Positions 21,975 through 30,429 of a DNA stretch of 32,357 bases are shown here, piece by piece. The stretch lies in assembly GCA_001799285.1 (NCBI GenBank), contig MGTD01000031.1, positions 1 through 32,357 of the forward strand, written 5' to 3'. The notes under the pieces are model-generated. The model searched no databases, was not told the origin of the DNA, and saw only the letters and a program-made list of their open reading frames with translations. The position numbers and the translations under genes were made by a program. Source of the stretch: Deltaproteobacteria bacterium RIFOXYD12_FULL_56_24 (GTDB lineage: Bacteria > Desulfobacterota > Desulfobulbia > Desulfobulbales > Desulfurivibrionaceae). The first letter of the stretch is position 1. Each line of letters begins with the position of its first letter.

Positions 21975-22967
21975 ATGGCAATCCTTATTGTTGACGATAT
22001 CCCTGTAAACCTGATGCTGCTTGAGGAAATGCTCCAGCATGAGGGATACGCGGACATCTACTGTGTCAGAAGCGGTCAGGAAGCATTGGAAATGCTGGCG
22101 ACAACAGAAGTGGCCGAGGCGGAGGAGAGAAGAGTCGACCTTATCCTCATGGACGTTATGATGCCGGGCATGGACGGCATAGAAACCTGTCAACGGATAA
22201 AGGAGCAGGATGGACTACGGGATATTCCGGTGATCATGGTTTCAGTACGCGATGATGACGAAGCACTTGCCCAGGCGTTCGCTATGGGCGCGACAGACTA
22301 TATCGTCAAACCGGTCAGAGAGATTGAGCTGTTGGCCAGGGTTCGCGCCGCTTTGAGGCTGAAGCGGGAAACCGACCAGCGCAAGGCACGGGAGCGGGAG
22401 CTGGTCGAACTTACCCGCCAAATGGAGATGATAAATCAGCACCTGATGCACATGGTGCCTCGCGACAGCCTGACCGTGATGGACAACCGTCGTTATTTTG
22501 ATGAAACACTGGTCAGGGAATGGAACAGATCCCGGCGTAAGGCGGCTCCTCTTTCCCTGCTCATGATGGATCTTGATGATTTTAAAAAATTTAACGAGTT
22601 ACATGGCCGGGACAAGGGTGATGAATGCTTGCGGAAGGTGGCGGATGCCATGAATGGTGTTCTCAAGCGGGCCGGTGATACCGTAGTCCGTTGTGAGGGG
22701 GAGGAGTTTGCCATTGTCCTGGCCAATACCCCCAGTGAGGGCGCTCTGGTTGTGGCCCATGAATTTCTGGAGCAGATAGCCGCCTTGTCTGGCAGCTATG
22801 CCGGCGGGCAAACGGGGCAGGCCCTGACAGCGAGCGTTGGTCTTGCAACCGCCGAGCCGTGCCGTGGCTCGGATATGCAGAGTCTGATAATTGCCGCGGA
22901 CGGGGCACGCTATCTGGCCAAGGTGGAAGGGGGCAACCGGATCATGGTGGCCCATGATTGCCGGTGA
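21975..22967 (+). CDS. Response regulator with GGDEF domain bearing an EGEEF variant signature
   Basis: 330 residues from ATG 21975, with GAGGTGA just upstream; a GTG two codons earlier lacks a ribosome site. The receiver domain (1-120) has the acidic pair in LIVDDIP, phospho-Asp D60 in LMDVMMPGMDG and lysine in IVKP. A helical linker (about 125-165) leads to a GGDEF domain. Its signature is EGEEF (241-245) in place of GGDEF/GGEEF, and the usual DxLTGLxNRR reads DSLTVMDNRR. An RxxD inhibitory site (RAGD) is kept. The first glycine of the signature normally contacts GTP, so activity is uncertain; it may be a receptor or inactive cyclase. First gene of a plus-strand operon with a small protein and a histidine kinase that could phosphorylate it. 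Confidence 0.9.
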   Translation: MAILIVDDIPVNLMLLEEMLQHEGYADIYCVRSGQEALEMLATTEVAEAEERRVDLILMDVMMPGMDGIETCQRIKEQDGLRDIPVIMVSVRDDDEALAQAFAMGATDYIVKPVREIELLARVRAALRLKRETDQRKARERELVELTRQMEMINQHLMHMVPRDSLTVMDNRRYFDETLVREWNRSRRKAAPLSLLMMDLDDFKKFNELHGRDKGDECLRKVADAMNGVLKRAGDTVVRCEGEEFAIVLANTPSEGALVVAHEFLEQIAALSGSYAGGQTGQALTASVGLATAEPCRGSDMQSLIIAADGARYLAKVEGGNRIMVAHDCR

Positions 22968-23000
22968 TTATTATCAACCATAGTTGCAAGGAGGATGCTG

Positions 23001-23216
23001 ATGAAGCAATGCAGCCTGCAAGATTTTATGGAAGAACTGAAGCCTTGGCTCGACACGGATCACATCCGCAGCGCTGAGTTGAGCGGCAGTGGCCGATTGA
23101 CCCTTTATTTTCTGGATGGAATGAAGAATGTTTATCAGATTGATGACTGTAATGAAAAGCAGATTGGCTCGGTTGTCAATGATTTGCGGAAAAGAGGGAT
23201 AATGGTAAAGGAATAA
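23001..23216 (+). CDS. Small unknown protein in a signalling operon
   Basis: 71 residues from ATG 23001, with AGGAGG six bases upstream; the ATG at 22995 overlaps that site and is less likely. No signal peptide, membrane segment or known domain. It is acidic and looks like a compact alpha/beta fold: LQDFMEELKPWLD helix, LSGSGRLTLYFLDGMKNVYQID beta strands, then helix IGSVVNDLRKRG. It lies 33 bases after the REC-GGDEF gene and 65 bases before the histidine kinase, so it is probably co-expressed and may be an adaptor or regulator of that pair; this is only inferred from position. Confidence 0.75.
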   Translation: MKQCSLQDFMEELKPWLDTDHIRSAELSGSGRLTLYFLDGMKNVYQIDDCNEKQIGSVVNDLRKRGIMVKE

Positions 23217-23281
23217 TTTGCGGCAGGCGGCATGTGGAGTATCGGTCGCGTTTTTTATGATCCATGGTCTGGCGGAGGGGT

Positions 23282-24361
23282 ATGGCTGAGGAAACGGCGG
23301 CGGAAATCCAGAAGAAGTTTCTAATTCTCAAGAGCGCGGTTGAAAATACCAACGAAGCTTTTGTCACTATTGACGAAAACTCCACGGTGATTTTTTTCAA
23401 CAAGGCGGCGGAGAGGATGTTCGGCTATGACCGGGCGGAGATCCTCGGCCATGATCTGGGAAGAATTTTGAGCCCCAGCTGCCGGACCGGCCATGAACTG
23501 GCGGTGTCCCGGTATGTGCGAACCGGCAAGGCAACCTTGATAGGGCATGAGACGGAAATGGCGGTGACCCGTAAAAACGGGAAGACCTTTCCTGCCGCCA
23601 TCTCTTTTTCCGTGGCAGACATCGAGGGGCAACTCTATTTTACCGGGTTGATCAGGGATCTTTCCGACACCAGGCATCTGGAGGAGCGCCTGGCCCAGAA
23701 TGCGCGGCTGGCTACCCTGGGGCAGACCGTGGCCGAGATCAACCACGAGATCAAGAACCCGCTGATCATGATCGGCGGATTTGCTCGGCAGCTCATGAAA
23801 AAGGCCACGGACAAGAAAGACCGGGATAAGCTGGCCATTATCGTCGATGAAGTCACCCGCCTGGAGCATCTGCTTGCCGGCTTGAAGGAGCTGTACAAAC
23901 CCCCGCAGCTTAATCTGGAGATAATTTCCCTGAATGAACTCCTTGATGAGGTTGTCGAACTGGCGCGGTCCTATTCCGGCGGCAAGGGGGTTGACATCCG
24001 TCTTGCGTCCACCACCGATGTGGTGGTTGAGGTGGACAGGGAGAAGATAATGCAGGTCTTGCTGAATCTGGTAAAAAACGGGATTGAAGCGACCCCGCCC
24101 GGGGGGGAGATCGTGGTCCGCACCATAGTGCAGGAAAAACTGGTGGAGGTTGAGGTGACTGACACCGGGGAGGGGATTTCCGAGGAGATTAAAAAAAGGA
24201 TCTTTCTGCCCTTTTTTACCACGAAAAAGCAGGGAACCGGCCTGGGTTTATCAATTTCCAAAAGGATTATCGAGGACCACCCCGGCTGCTCGTTTCAGCT
24301 GGAAAGCGAGGAAGGAAAAGGCACTGTCGCCACCATTGGTTTCCCTCGCCGCAAAGGGTAA
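23282..24361 (+). CDS. Cytoplasmic PAS-domain sensor histidine kinase
   Basis: 359 residues from ATG 23282, chosen because GGAGG lies just upstream; an ATG at 23264 is in frame. An N-terminal PAS domain (about 12-130, ILKSAVENTNEAFVTIDENSTVIFFNKAAERMFGY) is followed by a HisKA box AEINHEIKNPLIMIGG with phospho-His at about 155. The HATPase domain has NLVKNGIEA, DTGEGIS and TTKKQGTGLGLSISKRI. No membrane segment, so it should sense a cytoplasmic signal through PAS. No receiver is fused. The REC-GGDEF protein encoded two genes upstream is the natural candidate partner. Confidence 0.93.
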   Translation: MAEETAAEIQKKFLILKSAVENTNEAFVTIDENSTVIFFNKAAERMFGYDRAEILGHDLGRILSPSCRTGHELAVSRYVRTGKATLIGHETEMAVTRKNGKTFPAAISFSVADIEGQLYFTGLIRDLSDTRHLEERLAQNARLATLGQTVAEINHEIKNPLIMIGGFARQLMKKATDKKDRDKLAIIVDEVTRLEHLLAGLKELYKPPQLNLEIISLNELLDEVVELARSYSGGKGVDIRLASTTDVVVEVDREKIMQVLLNLVKNGIEATPPGGEIVVRTIVQEKLVEVEVTDTGEGISEEIKKRIFLPFFTTKKQGTGLGLSISKRIIEDHPGCSFQLESEEGKGTVATIGFPRRKG

Positions 24362-24433
24362 TCCGTTATGGTTTGGGTTGTTTTTGTTCGTTTCCGGCCT
24401 TGAGCTGGATAGTTACTGTTTATTGACAATGGC

Positions 24434-27400
24434 TTAGTTTTCTTTCAGCAGACGCAAGAGATCGGCGGGATTCATGGCGTGACTAACATCGGTGCCTTCC
24501 AGTAGACTGTCCGCCAGGGCCCTTTTCTCATGGTGGAGGTGGACGATTTTTTCCTCGATGGTGTTTTTTGTCACTAGACGGTAAATGGTTACAGGGCGCT
24601 TCTGGCCGATGCGATGGGCTCGATCTGAGGCCTGGTCTTCCACGGCCGGATTCCACCAGGGGTCCATGTGGATCACGTAGTCTGCGGCGGTTAGGTTGAG
24701 CCCTACCCCTCCAGCCTTGAGACTGATGAGAAACAGGTCGCCCTTGCCCGCTTGAAATTCCTGGACCTGGATTTGGCGTTCCTTGGAAGGAGTACTGCCG
24801 TCCAGGTATCGGTAGGTAATGCCCTCTTGGTCGAGGTGTTTTCTGATCAGACTTAAATGATCGACAAACTGGCTGAACACCAGGGCCTTGTGCCCGTTTT
24901 CCCGCAATTCGGCGACAAGTTTGGCAAAGAGATCAAGCTTGGCGCTGGGGATGTCCGTTTCGGGCAGGACAAGGCGGGGATTGCAGCAGGCCCGGCGCAG
25001 TTTCATGATCTCGGCCAGAATCTGCAGCGAGTGTTTTCCCGGTGGACCACCAGTTTGCCGCAGGTTTTTCAGGGCCCGCTGCCTCAGGGCTGCATAGAGG
25101 GCCGCCTCCTTTTCTTCCATCTCCACCTGCAAAAGAATCTCGGTGCGTTCGGGTAATTCCTCCAGAACCTGTGATTTTAGGCGGCGCAGGATAAAAGGGC
25201 TGATCAGTTTTTTCAGCTTTTTCCTTGCTTCCGGGTCGTTGCCGCGCTCGATGGGGATGGCAAACCGCTGGTTGAACTGGTTCAGGGAGCCGAGCAGTCC
25301 CGGGTTGATGAACTGAAACAGGTTCCAGAGCTCGGTGAGGTGATTTTCAATGGGGGTGCCGGTGGTGACCATCTTGAACTTCCCCTGCAGGAGCATGGCT
25401 GCCCGCGAGCGTTTGGTGATGAAATTCTTGATCGCCTGGGCCTCGTCCAGAATGATGGTTTCCCAGTTCCGGGTGGCAAGGAGCGCTGATTCCTGCTGAA
25501 GCAGGCCGTAGCTGCAGATGAGCAGATCGAAGGGGCCAAGCTCGCTCAGCATTTTTTCCCGCTGGCGGCCGCCGAAGAGAACGACTTTCAAGGTGGGGGC
25601 AAAGCGGGTCGCCTCCTCTTCCCAGTTGGGACAAACCGAGGTCGGAGCCACCACCAGGGTCGGCCCCTGGTCGGCGCGGGCCAGGGCCAGGGCCAGGGCC
25701 TGGATGGTCTTGCCGAGCCCCATGTCGTCCGCCAGGCAGGCGCCCACCCCCCAGTTGGCCAGGCGGGCCAGCCAGTTGAAGCCGATCAGTTGATAATCCC
25801 GGAGTACGGCCTTGAAGGTGGACGGCATGGCGGGCTCGTATTCCTGGGCTGTCTTGAGGAGATTTTGCTGCTCCCGCCATCGTTCGTCCGTGTGCAGATC
25901 CCCAACCCCGCTGGTGAAATCCTCCAGCGCCAGGGCGGCAAGGGGGTGGAGGCGGATCGCATTTTTCTTTATTTCGGCAAAGGCGGCGATCTCATCCAGC
26001 CGCTTGCGCAGCTCCCTGGACAGGGCGAGGAAGTGTCCGTGTCCCAAGGGAATAAAGCGGCTGGTATTGGTCTGGGCCAGCTCGAGCAGGGTCCGCATGT
26101 CGAGAACCAGGGATTCGTTGAGCTTTAAGGTGCCGCTCATCTCAAACCAGTTGTTGCGTTCCTTGACCGTGAGAAGAAACTGGTTGAGCTCGGCGGGCGG
26201 GCTTACCGTAAGCCGTTCTCCTTCGGGCCATTCAATGAGTACCTCCTCAGGCAACCCTTGCAGCTCAAGCAGGAGTTGCAGGCATTCCTCCGGATCCTGC
26301 AGCAGCCATTCCCGCTCAAGGTCGGTCCCCTTGGTCAGCATTGGGCAGGATTCTTCGACCTGCAGGGCGTTTTTTTCTTCCAACTCCAGGTCGCGCGTTG
26401 TCTGTATGCGTTTGCCGGAGCTGTGGGCGATGATGGTTTTGGGGCCTTCACCCGGCTTCTGGTATGGCCCGTCGGGTTGGAGAGGCCGGACGAGCATGGC
26501 CAGCCTGAACCCGGAACCGTAAGGGAGCAGTTGCATGTGGATGCGTGAATCCGGCGCTGCCTCCGCAATGCCCACGGATTTTCCGTCAATGGTTGAGTGG
26601 ACGGTCATGAAGGAGGAGATGTTGCCCAAGGTGGCAAAAAGTTCGTCTCTGCCGCCAAGGGGGATGCTTAAGCCCTGGACGCCGATGACCTCGGCGACGC
26701 GCCGATGCTCCATGGTGATGGGGAAAATCCTGAAACGGGCCGGGGTTTCCCGAACGACTATGGCTTCCGTGCTGTCGGGCCAGGGCGAAAACTGGATTCG
26801 CAGGAAGTCGCCTTGCTGGTCAACCCGCAATTCAGGTTCGCCCTGGAGAATCTCAACCGGGGTTTTGGGCGAGTCGGCCAGAAAGGCACATGGGTGCCCG
26901 ATGAGGGCCAGCAGGGCTTTTGGCATGGCAAAGCGGTAAAAAACGCCCCGGTTGTCTTTTTTCTCCGCTATGGTTTCGCAGGCCAGGAGATCCTGGGGGT
27001 TTAAAAAAGAGGGTTTGTTTTTGCGGAACAGTTTTCTTAAGGCCACTGATCTGCCCTTGGTCCATTGACTGCGGGCGGTGAGATTTTGAATCTTCGGCGC
27101 CAGGGAGATCACCCCATCCTGGCTGCGGTAATCGAGCATCCAGGCCAGCCTGGAGGTGGTTTCCGGTTTGGGCGGGCTCAGAAGCGGGCCAGAGCTGAAG
27201 CTTAAGGCGCGCAGAGCTCGCTGCCATTGCTCCTCCGGGGTAATGGCGGTTACCAGCGAGCAGGCCTCGCTCAGTTCGGGAGGGCTTGGCCGGGCGGAAG
27301 ATTTTTCTCCGGTCAGGCCCAGCAGGGAAGCGTACTCACGGGCAAGCCACAGGTAGCCATGGGCCGCGGCTTTTTTCTGGAATCGCTTCAGGTGCGGCAG

Positions 27401-28585
27401 ACAGACCGGGCTGGGCCTTCCTTCGATCCAATAGGTGACCAAGGCCAGAAAAAGTGTGGTGATGCTGTTCGGCCTGGGCAGGAGGCTGACGGCGGTGAGC
27501 CGGTCGCGGGCCAGATCAAGCCGGTTCTCCCTTGCTTCCACCAGGGCCAGAAGCAGGAAGTAGGCCGGGAGGAAAGGGTTGTGGGGTTGAATCTCTTCAA
27601 TGTCCTGGGTAATCTTCCTCACCTGCTGGTGGGTGGCGTAATCTCCGTTTTTTAGCAAGGCCATCAGGTAGAACAGCCCTTCAACCCCGGTGAAATAGGC
27701 CTGTTCGTTCTGGTTGGCTTTTCTGATTTTGGCCAGATCTTCTTCGTAGCAAAGAATGGCCTCTGTTGTTTTTTCGGCCAGAAAATGTTGCCAGCCCAGC
27801 ACTCCCAGCGGTGGAGTCTGCTGCGGGCGGTCGCTGATCCAGGCGGAGGCGGCCCGGGTTTCTCCCCGGATGAGCAGATGGGAGGTGAGCATATAGGAAA
27901 AGGGTTCGCGGTTTTTCGCGGGCAAGGATTTGAGAAAACGCTTGTCTTGCAGGTATGCCAGCGGCAGGGGGATTTCCGTCAACAGGAGCAGTCCGTCCAG
28001 GAAGATCTGGTGCAGGGCATAGAGCTGGACATGCAGGGGAAGCCCGGAAAACCATGGCTGGTCAAAGGGTTTGCCGCAGAGAGTGACCAGGGGGTGCTCC
28101 GGGAAACGGCCGGGAAACTTTTCCTGGAGTTCGAGCAAGAAAAGAAGATTGTGACTATAGCCGTTTTCCTCTTTGGCCAGAAGGGCAAGGCGAAGATCGC
28201 GCAGGGCGAGGCGCCACAGGCTGTCAGGCTCTGGATTATCCTCCGGGGGCGTGGTCGGCCGGGCGTGTTTGATGGCGGCGGCCAGGGCCGGGAAATACGG
28301 CTGCTTCCGGGACTCGTGCGCCACGATTTCCCGAATTTCCTCGCGGCAGGCGCAGCGATCTGTCAGAAGATTTTTTTCTGCCAGGTCGGCAAGGGCGGCC
28401 GAGAGCTCCTCTTTCGTGGTCGTGGGCCAAACCTGATTTGCTGCCGGGGGAAACAGGCCAGAGAGCAGGGCGGTTTTTCCGGCCGGTTCACCTGCCAAGG
28501 CGCAAGCTTCCAAGGCGAAGCGGAGTTGAGGCGGCAAGGCCTGGTATGCGGCCCGGAGATCATGGTTTTTTTTAGGGAGGGTCAT
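24434..28585 (-). CDS. Giant SNF2-family helicase/ATPase
   Basis: 1383 residues from ATG 28585, 16 bases after the thioredoxin stop; an in-frame upstream start at 28675 would overlap that gene. The N-terminal ~800 residues are specific to large bacterial SNF2 proteins and have helical, repeat-like character (LDLARDRLTAV and similar). The C-terminal third is the SNF2 motor: Walker A in LADDMGLGKTIQAL (about 950-962), DEAQ box ILDEAQAIKN (about 1045), TTGTPIENHLTELW, then helicase C with VFSQFVDHL, YLDGST, LISLKAGGVGLNLTAADYVIHMDPWWNP and DRAHRIGQ. No nuclease domain or SWIM zinc finger is seen. It should translocate on duplex DNA or remodel DNA-protein complexes. A defence role is possible for such proteins but nothing adjoining supports it. 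Confidence 0.9.
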   Translation of the reverse strand: MTLPKKNHDLRAAYQALPPQLRFALEACALAGEPAGKTALLSGLFPPAANQVWPTTTKEELSAALADLAEKNLLTDRCACREEIREIVAHESRKQPYFPALAAAIKHARPTTPPEDNPEPDSLWRLALRDLRLALLAKEENGYSHNLLFLLELQEKFPGRFPEHPLVTLCGKPFDQPWFSGLPLHVQLYALHQIFLDGLLLLTEIPLPLAYLQDKRFLKSLPAKNREPFSYMLTSHLLIRGETRAASAWISDRPQQTPPLGVLGWQHFLAEKTTEAILCYEEDLAKIRKANQNEQAYFTGVEGLFYLMALLKNGDYATHQQVRKITQDIEEIQPHNPFLPAYFLLLALVEARENRLDLARDRLTAVSLLPRPNSITTLFLALVTYWIEGRPSPVCLPHLKRFQKKAAAHGYLWLAREYASLLGLTGEKSSARPSPPELSEACSLVTAITPEEQWQRALRALSFSSGPLLSPPKPETTSRLAWMLDYRSQDGVISLAPKIQNLTARSQWTKGRSVALRKLFRKNKPSFLNPQDLLACETIAEKKDNRGVFYRFAMPKALLALIGHPCAFLADSPKTPVEILQGEPELRVDQQGDFLRIQFSPWPDSTEAIVVRETPARFRIFPITMEHRRVAEVIGVQGLSIPLGGRDELFATLGNISSFMTVHSTIDGKSVGIAEAAPDSRIHMQLLPYGSGFRLAMLVRPLQPDGPYQKPGEGPKTIIAHSSGKRIQTTRDLELEEKNALQVEESCPMLTKGTDLEREWLLQDPEECLQLLLELQGLPEEVLIEWPEGERLTVSPPAELNQFLLTVKERNNWFEMSGTLKLNESLVLDMRTLLELAQTNTSRFIPLGHGHFLALSRELRKRLDEIAAFAEIKKNAIRLHPLAALALEDFTSGVGDLHTDERWREQQNLLKTAQEYEPAMPSTFKAVLRDYQLIGFNWLARLANWGVGACLADDMGLGKTIQALALALARADQGPTLVVAPTSVCPNWEEEATRFAPTLKVVLFGGRQREKMLSELGPFDLLICSYGLLQQESALLATRNWETIILDEAQAIKNFITKRSRAAMLLQGKFKMVTTGTPIENHLTELWNLFQFINPGLLGSLNQFNQRFAIPIERGNDPEARKKLKKLISPFILRRLKSQVLEELPERTEILLQVEMEEKEAALYAALRQRALKNLRQTGGPPGKHSLQILAEIMKLRRACCNPRLVLPETDIPSAKLDLFAKLVAELRENGHKALVFSQFVDHLSLIRKHLDQEGITYRYLDGSTPSKERQIQVQEFQAGKGDLFLISLKAGGVGLNLTAADYVIHMDPWWNPAVEDQASDRAHRIGQKRPVTIYRLVTKNTIEEKIVHLHHEKRALADSLLEGTDVSHAMNPADLLRLLKEN

Positions 28586-28601
28586 TTGAAAAGCGTCTAT
28601 C

Positions 28602-29048
28602 CTAACTCCTGAGAAAGTTATTGAGCTTGGTGACAAGGGCGTCTTCGGGCAGGGCTCCGACAATTTGATCGACAACCTGGCCGTTTTTAAGAAAAATTAG
28701 GGTTGGTACGCCCCTGATTCCGTAGTGTCGGGCGGTGAGCGAGTTTGTGCTGGTGTCGATCTTGGCGATGATCGCCCGCCCGAAAAATTGGTGTGCCAAT
28801 CTGTCTATCACAGGAGCCATGGTCCGGCATGGGCCGCAATTTGGCGAATACAGGTCGAGTAGCAGCGGCAGGTCTGCCTCGCGGATCACCTGGGCCGCGT
28901 CCTGGTCGGTAAGTTCAACCGGCTTGGCATAACCGGCCATGGGCAGAGGCGTGTGGCACTTGCCGCAACGTGGGCTCAGGTGTTGTTTGCTGGCGGCCAT
29001 TTTATTCTTGGTCTTGCAGCTCGGGCATGCAACAATCAGGGTATTCAT
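28602..29048 (-). CDS. trxC: Thioredoxin 2 (TrxC-like, zinc-ribbon type)
   Basis: 148 residues. The N-terminus has two CxxC pairs (C8/C11 and C28/C31), the zinc-binding ribbon that marks TrxC. The thioredoxin fold follows with the active site C71-G-P-C74 and the cis-proline region RGVPTLIFLKNG. TrxC reduces protein disulfides in the cytoplasm and is redox-sensitive through its zinc site. Only a weak ribosome site precedes ATG 29048. It lies 16 bases upstream of the SNF2 gene on the same strand, so the two are probably one transcript. Repeat C copy 4 lies about 31 bases before the start, in the leader. Confidence 0.93.
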   Translation of the reverse strand: MNTLIVACPSCKTKNKMAASKQHLSPRCGKCHTPLPMAGYAKPVELTDQDAAQVIREADLPLLLDLYSPNCGPCRTMAPVIDRLAHQFFGRAIIAKIDTSTNSLTARHYGIRGVPTLIFLKNGQVVDQIVGALPEDALVTKLNNFLRS

Positions 29049-29079
29049 GGTATGATGCCGGTCAAAAGATTTGAAGGAT

Positions 29080-29139
29080 AAAGCTGAGTTGAGCAGCTTG
29101 CCTGTCCAAACGAAACTTATGCCCTCTGGGCGGAATAAG
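29080..29139 (+). repeat. Repeat family C, copy 4 (intergenic)
   Basis: 60 bases with AAAGCTGAGTTGAGCAGC and acgaaactta intact; the right arm of the first hairpin (TGTCCAA) and the second hairpin (GCCC-TCT-GGGC) have drifted, but the second still pairs because both closing bases changed or were kept. It lies just upstream of trxC, in the opposite orientation to that gene. Confidence 0.8.
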
Positions 29140-29333
29140 GTCGCGGAGCATGAAAGGTCATTTTGGGGGTTGGGAAAGCCTGCGACCCGGAGCGCTTTAA
29201 TACCTCGCTTCTGGTTTTAAGCTGGAGCAAAAATCATTATATCCTACTTGACTGCGGATTTACCACCCCCCATCGATATTTTACCGATTGTTTCTAGCCG
29301 AACTAGTTTGACGCTCTCTGGATCTCGCATTTC
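29140..29333. other. Intergenic stretch without recognised content
   Basis: About 190 bases between repeat C copy 4 and repeat D. I see no gene, hairpin or clear promoter. It divides the divergent trxC and YccA genes, so it probably holds promoters, but I cannot point to convincing -35 and -10 boxes. Confidence 0.4.
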
Positions 29334-29511
29334 GTAAGCGGTTACAGGGCACCACATCTTGCGGCGATCAGTCCGGCTCATGTACAAAAGTACGCATCGC
29401 CGTCCCGCTTATAGCTGAGTTGAGCAGTTTGCCTGCCCATACGAAACTTATACCAGAAGAGTGATTCCGTGGTTATTTGACTTCAGGGGCATTCCTCCCG
29501 TGATCGGTTAC
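29334..29511 (+). repeat. Repeat family D copy, interrupted by repeat C
   Basis: The left part (29334-29410, GTAAGCGGTTACAGGG through CATCGCCGTCCCGCTT) and right part (from about 29462, attccgtggttatttgac to GTGATCGGTTAC at 29500-29511) match the full D element. Between them, repeat C copy 5 replaces the segment that holds the second internal palindrome arm. Confidence 0.75.
29411..29459 (+). repeat. Repeat family C, copy 5 (nested in repeat D, truncated)
   Basis: About 49 bases: ATAGCTGAGTTGAGCAG, TTTGCCTGCCCATACGAAAC and TTATACC, then divergence at AGAAG. The second hairpin is lost. It is the most degraded C copy, so it is probably the oldest or was cut by later rearrangement. Confidence 0.75.
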
Positions 29512-29595
29512 GGAATAGTAGCGCCTTTATTGCAAAATGCTTATTATGTAAATGCCTGTCGCGCAACTTCAAAATTTTCAAGATTAGGAGGAAAC

Positions 29596-30312
29596 ATGTA
29601 TAGCAGTGATAATGGCAGAACAATGGTTATTGATCAGTCCAGCTCTCAGGCGGCAACCCTTTTCCTGGCCAAGGTTTTTAACTGGATGGCCATCGGCCTA
29701 GGCCTTACCGGGCTAACCGCCTTGCTGGTCGCCGGCACGCCGGCTTTGCAGCAGGCCATCTTTGGCAACAAGATTATTTTTTATGGCCTGATTTTCGGCG
29801 AACTCGGCATGGTGATTTATCTCTCCGCCAGGATCGAACAGATGTCCGCCCGTCTGGCGACCAATCTCTTTCTGGGTTATTCCATCTTGAATGGGGCGAC
29901 CATTTCCGCCATCCTCCTTCTCTATACAGGTACTTCCGTCGCTACCACCTTCTTTGTCGCGGGCGGCATGTTTGTTTCCATGGCAGTCTACGGCACGGTG
30001 ACCAAAAAAGATCTCACCAGCATGGGCTCCTTTTTGTTCATGGGGTTGGTGGGCATGATTATCGCCTCGGTGGTGAATATCTTTTTGGGCAGTTCTATGG
30101 TTTCCTGGGTTGTTTCCGGCATCGGCGTCATTGTTTTTACCGGCCTTACCGCCTATGACGTACAGAAAATCACCAAGATCGGTTCAGGCGGAATCATGGA
30201 GAACGGCCAGGCCGCGATCCGGAAGGGCGCCATCATGGGGGCTCTGGCCCTGTATCTCGATTTTGTCAATCTGTTCCTCATGTTGCTTAGGTTTCTGGGG
30301 GACCGCCGTTAA
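29596..30312 (+). CDS. Bax inhibitor-1/YccA family membrane protein
   Basis: 238 residues from ATG 29596, with AGGAGG six bases upstream. The frame is open further upstream through the repeats, but that extension is not coding-like. Seven hydrophobic helices fill the protein (VFNWMAIGLGLTGLTALLVAG, IIFYGLIFGELGMVIYL, and so on to LYLDFVNLFLMLLRFLG), with the family signature GLTAYDVQKI in the second last loop. BI-1/YccA/YbhL proteins are inner-membrane proteins; some are pH-sensitive calcium leak channels, and YccA modulates FtsH. The exact role here is not readable. It is convergent with the VWA gene and ends at a terminator. Confidence 0.93.
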   Translation: MYSSDNGRTMVIDQSSSQAATLFLAKVFNWMAIGLGLTGLTALLVAGTPALQQAIFGNKIIFYGLIFGELGMVIYLSARIEQMSARLATNLFLGYSILNGATISAILLLYTGTSVATTFFVAGGMFVSMAVYGTVTKKDLTSMGSFLFMGLVGMIIASVVNIFLGSSMVSWVVSGIGVIVFTGLTAYDVQKITKIGSGGIMENGQAAIRKGAIMGALALYLDFVNLFLMLLRFLGDRR

Positions 30313-30331
30313 GCTCTTGGGGCTCCTGGCT

Positions 30332-30370
30332 AAAAAAAGCGATTGCCCTTCAGGGTAATCGCTTTTTTTT
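30332..30370. terminator. Bidirectional rho-independent terminator
   Basis: AAAAAAAGCGATTGCCCT, two-base loop, AGGGTAATCGCTTTTTTTT forms an 18-base-pair stem with one G-T pair. A-tract and T-tract on both sides let it stop transcripts from the YccA gene and from the convergent VWA gene. Confidence 0.92.
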
Positions 30371-30429
30371 AGCTTGGCAGACGGTAAAGAGGCTGAGTAT
30401 GCGCGGAAGGCTCTTGTTCTCTGTACAAG

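Noticed and set aside
24434-28585. SNF2 helicase as part of a phage-defence system
   Set aside because: No nuclease, methylase, phospholipase D or other defence partner adjoins it; only trxC is linked.
29461-29595. N-terminal extension of the YccA protein up to the ATG at 29461
   Set aside because: It is translated from repeat D sequence; the AGGAGG before ATG 29596 and the family N-terminus fix the start there.
59-30358. Numerous long reading frames antisense to the genes listed
   Set aside because: They are shadows caused by the GC-rich codon use of the opposite strand, lacking ribosome sites and family likeness.
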